Assembly: GCA_021813325.1 (NCBI GenBank)
Contig: JAKALA010000046.1
Span: 1-34,302, forward strand
Direction: 5' to 3'
Origin: a bacterium
GTDB taxonomy: Bacteria > Verrucomicrobiota > Verrucomicrobiia > Limisphaerales > UBA11358
Length of the DNA stretch: 34,302 bases
Shown here: positions 9,679-16,618 of the stretch, piece after piece
Layout: each line of letters starts with the position of its first letter
How positions within the stretch are numbered: the stretch's first letter is position 1
Notes under the pieces: generated by a model
What the model was told of the DNA's origin: nothing
Database searches by the model: none
The model's input: the letters and a program-made list of their open reading frames with translations, nothing else
Made by a program: the position numbers and the translations under genes

Positions 9679-12600
9679 CTAGCAGCGGTTACGCTTGCGT
9701 CGCTCAGAAAGTGCCAGTGTCCTGGTTGTGAGAGTTGCGAGCGCCGCCATTTTGGATTCTTTTAAAATGATTGTGATTTCCCTGGATAAATCGTTGGCCG
9801 CAGCGTGATTTGGATCTCGCAACAGCACCTCCCGCACTAATTTTTCAGCTGCGGCTATGCTGCCCAACCCCAGCCGTGCTTGGGCTTGCAGGAACAGCGC
9901 CGCGGTTTCCTGCCGGAACTGGATGTCGTCGTCGAACAACAACATGGTCGGTAGCGAAGTGGCAAAGTAATCAATCTTGGCCTCGCTTTTCTGTAGTTGT
10001 CGGGCGTAAGCCAGCAGATCGTGAAACAGTTTTTTGGCCCTTACCGGTTGGGCGAGTTTTTCCCAAGCCAGCGCGGAATAGTAAGTCATTTCGCTGAAGG
10101 CGCGGACGCTCATTTCCTGGAAATCACCCTTGCATGTCGCGGCGGTGAGCCAATGCAGTTTGGCTTTCCTAGCCTCGCCAGCCGCTGCCAGCGCGCAGCC
10201 CAGCCAGTAATGGATGTCGCTCTGGTTCGCGAGCAAATGCTTGGCCTCGCCGAGGTTTAATGGCGCGGTGAGAGCGGCTTGAAAATGTTCGATGGCAAGG
10301 GTAGGGCGCGTCACTCCGCGCGCGCCGCGCTTGTCTGCTCGCCCCCCGGCGCGCAGAGGACTGCGCACCCCACCCTGGCCAAGAACCTTGCGTCCCAAGG
10401 CCAGATGCGATCGGACCCATTGTCCCAGAGGGCCGCCTTCGCCGCCTTCCCATGGCTGGAAATTCCGGGCGCTGACCAATGCTAGAGCCTTCTCATGCTG
10501 GCCAACCTGATTGTAGAGCGCGCACAACTCCACGCTCAAATCGTCGCGCTGCTGCACGAGAACGAGGCGTTTTTCAAGTTCACGCAACCGTTTCTCGGGT
10601 TTCTCGCCGAGGCGTTTCCAAAGCTGGTCGCGTTCGTAGAGCAAACGGCCATCCGCAGGATTCACTTTGACCGCGCGGTCATACGCCGCGCGTGACTTGG
10701 CGGGATTCCCGAGGATGTTGAAATAGCCGATGCCCAGATTGCGCCAGGTAATCGAGAAGTTTCCATCAAGCCGGGCCGACTTTTCCCAGAGTCGGATTGC
10801 CTCGACGTGGCGACGGCGGTCGTAAAGTAAATTGCCGAGATAATAAGGTGCCTTGGCATCGCGTGGATTCACAGCCATGGCGGCTTCCAGAATGGCGATT
10901 TCTTCCAGCCGCGCCGGGAAACAATAATCCGCCGGCAACGTTGCCGCACGTTTGAAATGTTTCAATGCTGCTTTGCTGCCGCCACGTTTTTGTTCGAGCC
11001 AGCCCAGCGTGTAGTGAACAAGCGGCAACGCGCCCCAGTTTTGGTCCGACAATCCCAACGGGACTGAGGCATCCAGACCAGGGTTGGCATTATGGCGACT
11101 ACCCTGGGTGAGTGACGAAGGATTCTGCAATCCTGAAGGGGTTGTGCCGCCGATTGATGCAACCCATTCAGGGTTGTGTAATGATCCGGAGACTCCCCGG
11201 GGTAGCTCATTCGTCGCAACCCTGGGCTGTGTGCTAGGATCCCGTTGGGATTCTTTTGTGCGTGAAGCGAGGATTATGATTGCATTTTCAAACAATCCGG
11301 CCCGGGCGTAATCGTGCGCTACGTCGAGGCAGATTTGGTGATCACACTTCAATACATCGCCATTCAGATGACGGGCCCACCAGTCAAGCGGGTCAAGGGC
11401 GAGAGTGTCACGTAAGACAGCCATCGCGGCTGTCTCCAAATTTTTTCTTTCAATTCGAGACAGGCGCGACGCCTGTCCTACGGCAGTCAGCTTCCGCAGC
11501 ACGATTACTTTCAAATTTCGGGCACGGAGGTTGTCCGTGTCGAACCGTAGTGAACGGTTCAAGTGTTCCAGTGCTGTGGTCCAATCGCGGCGGACGCAAT
11601 CGATCTCGGCCAGCGCATGATAGCTGGCGGCTGCCCAAGCCTGATTCCACGTGGCTTTGTAGAACGCGGCGTAAGCGTTGGCAAGAAGCTGCGCCCCCTC
11701 ACCCTGACCCTCTTCCCTGATGGGGGCGAGGGAATGGATACGTTGGCGCAAGGCCAGACCGAGGTGATAGAGCGGTTCGCCGTCGTAAGGATTGGAGTTG
11801 CGACGGGTCAGGCGTTCGATGGCTGTGCGAAAGTGCGTTTCCGCAAGTTCGAGTTCGCCGCGTTTGAAATGCCAGAGGCCGAGCGCGTTGTTGCAGCGGG
11901 CGTCCAGCGGATCGCGACGCAAGGCTTCGCGCCAATAGAGGCTCGGACATCGCGTGGCGTGACGATACTGGTTCAGATGCAGTCCGGTGAGATAAAGTTC
12001 GTCGGTGCTGGAGATTTCCGATGCGGCTGGTGGTTCCGTCGCAGGCGGTGGAACTTTGCCGATGACACGCTTCTTCGGCTGATAAGAAATGATTTCCGTG
12101 CCGGAGCTATCAGTCACGCGCAGGAGCAAATCTGTTTCAGTGACGCCGCGCGGCAGTTTGATTTCGGAGACGAATGGTGTGCCGGGCGTGAGGTCGCGGG
12201 TGGTTTTGAGAAGAGATTTACCTTTCGCAACGAGCAAAATTGTTGACCCTCCAAGTTTTTTTGTCACCGAAACTCCCAGTCGCATAAAGGTCTGCGAGGT
12301 TTTGGAGTGCGCCGGCCCACCGGCGCTTTTCGAGCGCGGCAGAGGACTGCCACTCTCCAAGACGCAAAGCGAGATCGCCGCATCTAGGTTGGCATGCTGC
12401 GCTGGGCCGATATCCTGGATCGGATACCAATATTGGCTCCACGTTTTCGTCTCGCCGGGCTGGAGGAAAGCGAAGTCCGGCTGGTTGTCGGTGTAAACAC
12501 CGGCCATGATCTCGATGTAGGGACCGAATTCATCCAATTGTGGCGGCGACGCCTCCGTCGCCGAATCCACTTTGCCATCTGCGACGAGGGCGTCGCCGCC

Positions 12601-13650
12601 ACGGCTGATACGCCCGGTCAGGTTGCGGTCCCACGCGTAGCCAAAATCGTGATTGCCCCACGTCCACTGTTTCTTGCCGGGTGAGATGTGGTGATTGGCA
12701 ATGTGGACGATGCCGGCCTGCGCCGCGTAATCGTAGCCGCCGAAGAAATCTTCCTGGCTACCCATGCACATGTAGGAAGTCGGCACGGGAATGTTGGCGT
12801 AAAACGAAAGATCATTCGGCGCGTAATCGGGAATTTCCGATTTCCGATTTCCGATTTCCGATTTGCCTCCGCAATGCGCCGGAATGAATTGCGACGGCAT
12901 TTCGCTCTGAGGAACGCCTTTGCGACCGCGTTTGCCGTAGTTGACGCCGTAGTAATGGCCTTGTGCCAGTGGATACTCGCTGATTGAGCGGCGCGCGTGG
13001 TCGGCGACGTAATAAACGTCCGGCGGGAAAAAACTTTGATACGCCTCATGCACGCGCGTGGCAACGTTGGCCCACCAGAGAAACGTTTGCGTGAGCTGCG
13101 TGCGATTGTAGGCGCGGACCTTGAGTTCGACATACGCCTTGCCCGGATGTAGGCAAATGCCGTGCATGCCTTTCATGCGCGCCATCGGATCGTGATCGCT
13201 GCACCAGACCGTAACCGAGCCGTCGGCGTGCTTTTCGATTTCGTGATCGACCGGCAGAAACGTTGCGGGACGATGATGCTGCGGCCAGTTAAACTCAATG
13301 CCGCCGGAAATCCAAGGACCAGCCAGACCCACCAGCGCAGGCTTGATGACATGCTGGTTGTAGATTATGTCGTAGTCATTGGTCTTGTCCCGAATGGCGT
13401 GGATGCGTCCGCCGATTTCTGGCAGCACCAGCACGCGCAGAAATTCATTTTCGATCCAGATCGCCTGCCACTTGCGGTCCACGGACTTTTCGGCGATGCG
13501 GTCGGTGAAGGGCATAGGATAAACCTTGCCGCTGCTGCCCTGATAAACCCGCTTCGCCAGGAACATCGGATTTTTGTCCGGCGGCGCGGGCAGATGCGTC
13601 GGGAGCGTGATGGTCGTGCGCGAAACTTGGACTGAGTTTTTCTGGCTCAT
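9679..13650 (-). CDS. DUF5107 domain and tetratricopeptide repeat protein carrying in-frame repeat insertions
   Basis: A 1,323-aa protein. The N-terminal ~330 residues form a DUF5107 domain (a beta-rich domain of unknown function often near glycoside hydrolases), with GGIEFNWPQHHRP at 116-128. The rest is mostly TPR helices, including the family block WEGGEGG..GQWVRSHLALGR near 1070. No signal peptide is visible. At least seven segments look foreign: residues about 263-272, 350-371, 431-450, 637-654, 724-747, 803-869 and 1092-1117. They match DNA palindromes or tandem repeats and interrupt otherwise regular domains, and all keep the frame. Without them the protein would be near 1,140 aa. It is the first gene of the sugar operon, starting 99 bp from the divergent AraC gene. 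Its role in sugar use is unknown. Confidence 0.8.
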   Translation of the reverse strand: MSQKNSVQVSRTTITLPTHLPAPPDKNPMFLAKRVYQGSSGKVYPMPFTDRIAEKSVDRKWQAIWIENEFLRVLVLPEIGGRIHAIRDKTNDYDIIYNQHVIKPALVGLAGPWISGGIEFNWPQHHRPATFLPVDHEIEKHADGSVTVWCSDHDPMARMKGMHGICLHPGKAYVELKVRAYNRTQLTQTFLWWANVATRVHEAYQSFFPPDVYYVADHARRSISEYPLAQGHYYGVNYGKRGRKGVPQSEMPSQFIPAHCGGKSEIGNRKSEIPDYAPNDLSFYANIPVPTSYMCMGSQEDFFGGYDYAAQAGIVHIANHHISPGKKQWTWGNHDFGYAWDRNLTGRISRGGDALVADGKVDSATEASPPQLDEFGPYIEIMAGVYTDNQPDFAFLQPGETKTWSQYWYPIQDIGPAQHANLDAAISLCVLESGSPLPRSKSAGGPAHSKTSQTFMRLGVSVTKKLGGSTILLVAKGKSLLKTTRDLTPGTPFVSEIKLPRGVTETDLLLRVTDSSGTEIISYQPKKRVIGKVPPPATEPPAASEISSTDELYLTGLHLNQYRHATRCPSLYWREALRRDPLDARCNNALGLWHFKRGELELAETHFRTAIERLTRRNSNPYDGEPLYHLGLALRQRIHSLAPIREEGQGEGAQLLANAYAAFYKATWNQAWAAASYHALAEIDCVRRDWTTALEHLNRSLRFDTDNLRARNLKVIVLRKLTAVGQASRLSRIERKNLETAAMAVLRDTLALDPLDWWARHLNGDVLKCDHQICLDVAHDYARAGLFENAIIILASRTKESQRDPSTQPRVATNELPRGVSGSLHNPEWVASIGGTTPSGLQNPSSLTQGSRHNANPGLDASVPLGLSDQNWGALPLVHYTLGWLEQKRGGSKAALKHFKRAATLPADYCFPARLEEIAILEAAMAVNPRDAKAPYYLGNLLYDRRRHVEAIRLWEKSARLDGNFSITWRNLGIGYFNILGNPAKSRAAYDRAVKVNPADGRLLYERDQLWKRLGEKPEKRLRELEKRLVLVQQRDDLSVELCALYNQVGQHEKALALVSARNFQPWEGGEGGPLGQWVRSHLALGRKVLGQGGVRSPLRAGGRADKRGARGVTRPTLAIEHFQAALTAPLNLGEAKHLLANQSDIHYWLGCALAAAGEARKAKLHWLTAATCKGDFQEMSVRAFSEMTYYSALAWEKLAQPVRAKKLFHDLLAYARQLQKSEAKIDYFATSLPTMLLFDDDIQFRQETAALFLQAQARLGLGSIAAAEKLVREVLLRDPNHAAANDLSREITIILKESKMAALATLTTRTLALSERRKRNRC
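10299..10375. repeat. In-frame GC-rich palindromic insertion in the DUF5107/TPR gene
   Basis: About 77 bp bounded by GGGTAGGG (10299-10306) and CCCCACCC (10368-10375), an imperfect inverted pair. It is read as an Arg/Gly-rich stretch (residues ~1092-1117: GVRSPLRAGGRADKRGARG) that splits a TPR helix pair between LGRKVLGQG and LAIEHFQAAL. Confidence 0.55.
11051..11252. repeat. 202-bp palindromic MITE-like element inserted in frame
   Basis: It is bounded by 13-bp perfect inverted repeats AATCCCAACGGGA (11051-11063) and its complement (11240-11252). A second nested pair, CCAGGGTTG (11078-11086) with CAACCCTGG (11217-11225), lies inside, followed by CCAGGGT/ACCCTGG (11078-11084, 11101-11107) and CAACCC/GGGTTG (11160-11165, 11171-11176). 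The element is read through as a polar, Pro/Ser/Asn-rich linker (residues ~800-867) between two TPRs. No transposase is encoded within it. Confidence 0.75.
11412..11481. repeat. REP-like double hairpin inserted in frame
   Basis: Two perfect hairpins stand back to back: GACAGCC/GGCTGTC (11416-11422, 11428-11434) and GACAGGCG/CGCCTGTC (11459-11466, 11470-11477). The outer ends GTAAGACAG and CTGTCCTAC are themselves an imperfect inverted pair. It is read as GQASRLSRIERKNLETAAMA (residues ~724-747) in the TPR region. Confidence 0.7.
11690..11741. repeat. Short palindromic insertion in frame
   Basis: The imperfect inverted pair CCCTCACCC (11696-11704) and GGGCGAGGG (11724-11732) encloses a pyrimidine-rich loop. 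It is read as SLAPIREEGQGEGAQ, interrupting a TPR just before AYAAFYKATWNQAW. Confidence 0.5.
12302..12360. repeat. Palindromic insertion in frame
   Basis: The ends TTGGAG (12302-12307) and CTCCAA (12355-12360) are complementary. Inside lies a perfect 7-bp hairpin GCGCCGG/CCGGCGC with a 4-nt loop (12309-12326). It is read as ESGSPLPRSKSAGGPAHSKT (residues ~431-450). Confidence 0.6.
12540..12602. repeat. 14-bp perfect inverted repeat inserted in frame
   Basis: GTGGCGGCGACGCC (12540-12553) is exactly complementary to 12589-12602, with a 35-nt loop. It is read as GGDALVADGKVDSATEASPP (residues ~350-371) inside the DUF5107 domain. Confidence 0.65.
12835..12863. repeat. 7-bp tandem repeat (TTCCGAT)4 inside the DUF5107 domain
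   Basis: Four perfect tandem copies of TTCCGAT (12835-12862) plus a partial copy. On the coding strand they give KSEIGNRKSEI. A 7-bp unit shifts frame each copy, so three copies give one full cycle; the four-copy tract plus its flank keeps the gene open. Confidence 0.8.
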
Positions 13651-13684
13651 GTTTGGAACGGGTAAATCCTAGTGGAACTGCCGG

Positions 13685-13713
13685 TTGCTGCCTATGGAGG
13701 ATGTGATGATAGA
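13685..13713 (+). promoter_or_regulatory. Candidate promoter of the araC-type gene in the divergent intergenic region
   Basis: TTGCTG (13685-13690), a 17-nt spacer, then GATAGA (13708-13713), 36 nt before the regulator's ATG. This is a weak sigma-70-like match. The 99-bp region 13651-13749 must also hold the promoter and regulator site of the minus-strand sugar operon, but I could not single them out. Confidence 0.25.
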
Positions 13714-13749
13714 CATGGATAATTTTCCTGACTTTGTTATTTTGCGGAC

Positions 13750-14637
13750 ATGAACCGCACGCAAAAAGGCGAAGGCTTTCCCGGCCAACGGATCTTCGTT
13801 CTGCCGCGTCGGGTGGTGTGGTTAGCCCAACAACAACCGCTCACGGCGGGATTGTTGCCCACGGACGCGGGATTTTTCCCACATGCTTCTGGTCATCTGC
13901 GCGAGCGAAGCGGACTGTCAGAGCAGGCGATTTTCATCTATTGCGTCAAAGGGGCGGGCTGGTGCGAGATCGCTGGAGAAATGCGCACAGTTCGAGTTGG
14001 TGAATTGTTGGTGATTCCGCTGCGGATGGATCATGTCTATGGTGCGGATGAGGAAAATCCCTGGACGATTTATTGGTTTCATGCCCAGGGAACATTGCTG
14101 GAGAATTTTCTTTCCGAGCTGAAAGTGGGGGCAGGCAGTCCACTGGTCTTTTTGGGAGAAGATCCGCAGGTGCTGGCGCTTTTTGAAGAGTTGCTGGAAG
14201 TGCTGAAGCACGGTTATACGCCGCAGCAGATGTTGCACGCTTCACAGGCGCTGGCACATCTGATGGCGGTCATGATCCGACATCGGCACGAGAACTGGCG
14301 TGAGGAGCCGGACTCGCAACAGAAGATCAACCGGACGGTGGCTTATATGAAGGAACATCTCGGCCAGACATTGATGCTCGACCAACTGGCGGCCCTGGCC
14401 AATCTTTCGCGCTCGCGCTATGCGGCGTTGTTCAAGGAACAGACGGGCTTTGCGCCGATCGATTATTTCAACCGGCTCCGGATGCATCAAGCGTGTCAAT
14501 GGCTGGATACAACCGGCTGGAGCGTGAAGGGTATTGCCAGCCGGTTGGGCTACGAAGATCCGCTTTATTTTTCCCGCGTGTTCCGGGCGGTGACAGAAAT
14601 GTCGCCCGTGGCTTACCGACGCCAGCGCAAGGGTTGA
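13750..14637 (+). CDS. AraC-family transcriptional regulator
   Basis: A 295-aa regulator. Residues ~30-150 form a cupin-like sensor arm (FIYCVKGAGWCEI..MRTVRVGELLVIPLRMDHVY) of the AraC ligand-binding type. Residues ~190-293 hold two helix-turn-helix motifs; the second ends in the family signature GYEDPLYFSRVFRAVTEMSP. It is transcribed away from the DUF5107-GH2-MFS-GH2 operon and is most likely its sugar-responsive activator; the ligand is unknown. The ATG at 13750 gives a full-length protein. The downstream gene is convergent. Confidence 0.9.
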   Translation: MNRTQKGEGFPGQRIFVLPRRVVWLAQQQPLTAGLLPTDAGFFPHASGHLRERSGLSEQAIFIYCVKGAGWCEIAGEMRTVRVGELLVIPLRMDHVYGADEENPWTIYWFHAQGTLLENFLSELKVGAGSPLVFLGEDPQVLALFEELLEVLKHGYTPQQMLHASQALAHLMAVMIRHRHENWREEPDSQQKINRTVAYMKEHLGQTLMLDQLAALANLSRSRYAALFKEQTGFAPIDYFNRLRMHQACQWLDTTGWSVKGIASRLGYEDPLYFSRVFRAVTEMSPVAYRRQRKG

Positions 14638-14770
14638 TTGATTTGAATAATCAAGCCGGTGGCGGGTTCAATGTGTGATGGGTGACATCGGCTTTCATCC
14701 GGTCGTTTCGGGCGTCGCGTTCGAAACCGTGAGACGATTGTTCCGCTCGGAAATTAAGGGTTTTACCCGA

Positions 14771-16300
14771 TCACTGCCCGCGCGCGAATTTCCTGATGGC
14801 TTCAATCAGCCCATCCGTTGTGTATTCCTTGGCTTCCAGCGTGGGCTTGAGTCCGAGGGCGGTGATGGCTTTGGTGGTTTCGGGTCCAATGGAAGCCAGT
14901 TTGAGTTGTGGAAATTGGTTCATCAACTTGGGCAAATCGAAGCGGGTGTGGAAATGCTCGACGGTTGATCCACTGGTAAAAGTGACCCAATTCGCGCCTT
15001 CCTCTTGCAGACGGGCAGCCGCGCCGGTGCGATCCTCGGTTTCTGCCACGGTCTTATAAACGGGAATATCATCCACGATGGCGCCTTCTTCTGTGAGCGC
15101 TTGCGGCAGGTCTTTGTTCGCAACCTCGGCGCGCAGCAGGCACATTTTGACGTTCTCAATGTTTTGATATTTCTTGAACGCCGCCACGATTTTTTTGCCC
15201 AGGTATTCCTCGGGCATCAGGTCCACTTGCAAATGCAGTTCGCGCAATTTGGCTGCCGTCGCCGGGCCCACTGCGGCAATGCGGGCGCCGCCCAGATCGC
15301 GCATGTCTTGGAAACGTTTGAAGAATAAATCAAAGAAAGCGGTGACCCCGTTGGCGCTGGTAAAGATCAGCCATTCGTAGGAATTGAGTTCGAGCAACGC
15401 TTCCACCACGGCCATCTTTTCAGTGGGCTCGGTAATTTTGATTGTTGGCACTTCCAGAACATCGGCGCCCAGTTGAGTCAGTCGGGTGGCAAAAGTGCCT
15501 GCCTGGACGGAACGCCGCGTTACTACAATGCGCTGGCCAAACAACGGTTTGCGTTCGAACCAATTCAACTTGTCCCGCAAAGTAACCACATCGCCCAAAA
15601 TGGAAATGGCCGGCGGTTGCAAATTCTCCCGGGCGGCCAAATCGGCAATGGTGCCGAGCGTGCCGGCAACCGATTTTTGACGACCGGTGGTTCCGCGATG
15701 GACGATGGCCACCGGCGTGGCGGCGGGCATGCCGTGAGCGATGAGGGATTTCGTCCAGTCCGCCAGATTATCCATGCCCATCAGCACGACTTTGGTGCCG
15801 GGAATCTTGGCAATCTGTTCGTATCGCAGGGCCGTGTGAGCATCGGCGGAATCACTGTGGCCCGTGAAGACCGTAAAGCTGGAACAATGTTCCCGATGAG
15901 TCAGCGGAATGCCGGCGTAATTGGCGGCGGCGACGACGGAAGAAACGCCTGGAACAACTTCAAAAGAAATTCCATTGGCCACCAGCGCTTCGGCCTCTTC
16001 TCCGCCGCGTCCAAAAATGAACGGATCGCCACCTTTCAATCGCACGACGGTTTTGCCCGCTTTGGCGTGGGTGATCATGAGTTCAGTGAGTTGCTCCTGC
16101 GAGAGTCCACCGTCGCGTTTGTGGTTGCCGCGTTTCAATATTTCAGCGGTGGGCGAGGCGAGGTGTAATAATTCTGGATTGGCCAAAACGTCGCTAATGA
16201 TGACGTCCGCGGTGCGCAATAGTTCCGCACCACGCAACGTGAGCAAACCGGCGTCGCCGGGGCCGGCGCCTACGAGATAAATATTCCCTTTGAAATTCAC
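14771..16300 (-). CDS. Uroporphyrinogen-III C-methyltransferase / uroporphyrinogen-III synthase fusion
   Basis: A 509-aa cytosolic bifunctional enzyme (CobA-HemD). Residues 1-~240 are the SAM-dependent methyltransferase (SUMT), with the glycine-rich VGAGPGDAGLLTLRG near the N terminus and VRLKGGDPFIFGRGGEEAE. This domain methylates uroporphyrinogen III to precorrin-2 for siroheme or cobalamin. Residues ~255-505 are the HemD domain, which cyclises and inverts ring D of hydroxymethylbilane (FTSANGV, AAVGPATA, FTSGSTV, IGPETT). Such fusions are known in several phyla. The usual upstream partner hemC is not adjacent: the next gene upstream is the divergent rplB. The downstream araC-type gene is convergent. 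Confidence 0.93.
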   Translation of the reverse strand: MNFKGNIYLVGAGPGDAGLLTLRGAELLRTADVIISDVLANPELLHLASPTAEILKRGNHKRDGGLSQEQLTELMITHAKAGKTVVRLKGGDPFIFGRGGEEAEALVANGISFEVVPGVSSVVAAANYAGIPLTHREHCSSFTVFTGHSDSADAHTALRYEQIAKIPGTKVVLMGMDNLADWTKSLIAHGMPAATPVAIVHRGTTGRQKSVAGTLGTIADLAARENLQPPAISILGDVVTLRDKLNWFERKPLFGQRIVVTRRSVQAGTFATRLTQLGADVLEVPTIKITEPTEKMAVVEALLELNSYEWLIFTSANGVTAFFDLFFKRFQDMRDLGGARIAAVGPATAAKLRELHLQVDLMPEEYLGKKIVAAFKKYQNIENVKMCLLRAEVANKDLPQALTEEGAIVDDIPVYKTVAETEDRTGAAARLQEEGANWVTFTSGSTVEHFHTRFDLPKLMNQFPQLKLASIGPETTKAITALGLKPTLEAKEYTTDGLIEAIRKFARGQ

Positions 16301-16618
16301 TGCGACAATTTATCGAAAAGGGCAGGGCGGGCAATGCCAGAGCGATTTTCAAGGTGCAATTCATTGGCAGAGAACCGGGAAATCTGCGGAAGTATGGAAT
16401 GGACGAAGGATGGATTAGTCTGCCGGCCTGATTTTAGTGTGCGAAAATTCCTCAAAATAGTTATTGCTAAGTAATTCAGGTTTGATATTGTCCTCGCTCC
16501 TCGCCGCCCGAAAAGGTCGCAGGACAGCATGTTCGCAGGCCGATAACTGAATTCCCAGCCAGGGACAGGAATGATGGCCAGCTGACTTCAAAGTTGCTGA
16601 AAAATACTTTTTGTCATT
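16301..16618. other. Divergent intergenic region between cobA-hemD and the ribosomal operon
   Basis: 318 bp with no convincing gene. It should carry the promoters of both transcription units and a long untranslated leader for rplB. The 3' part (16580-16618) is AU-rich with no Shine-Dalgarno-like purine run before the rplB ATG. I saw no strong hairpin that would mark an r-protein autoregulatory site. Confidence 0.6.
16464..16491 (+). promoter_or_regulatory. Candidate promoter of the ribosomal-protein operon
   Basis: TTGCTA (16464-16469), a 16-nt spacer and TATTGT (16486-16491) in an AT-rich patch, about 125 nt before rplB. It is the best sigma-70-like pair I see in the region, but only a moderate match. 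Confidence 0.3.

Noticed and set aside
12835-12863. Possible CRISPR array
   Set aside because: The repeat is a 7-bp tandem without spacers and lies within a coding frame.
14638-14654. TTGATT/AATCAA hairpin between the araC-type gene and cobA-hemD as a terminator
   Set aside because: Only six AT-rich pairs and no T-run; too weak to call.
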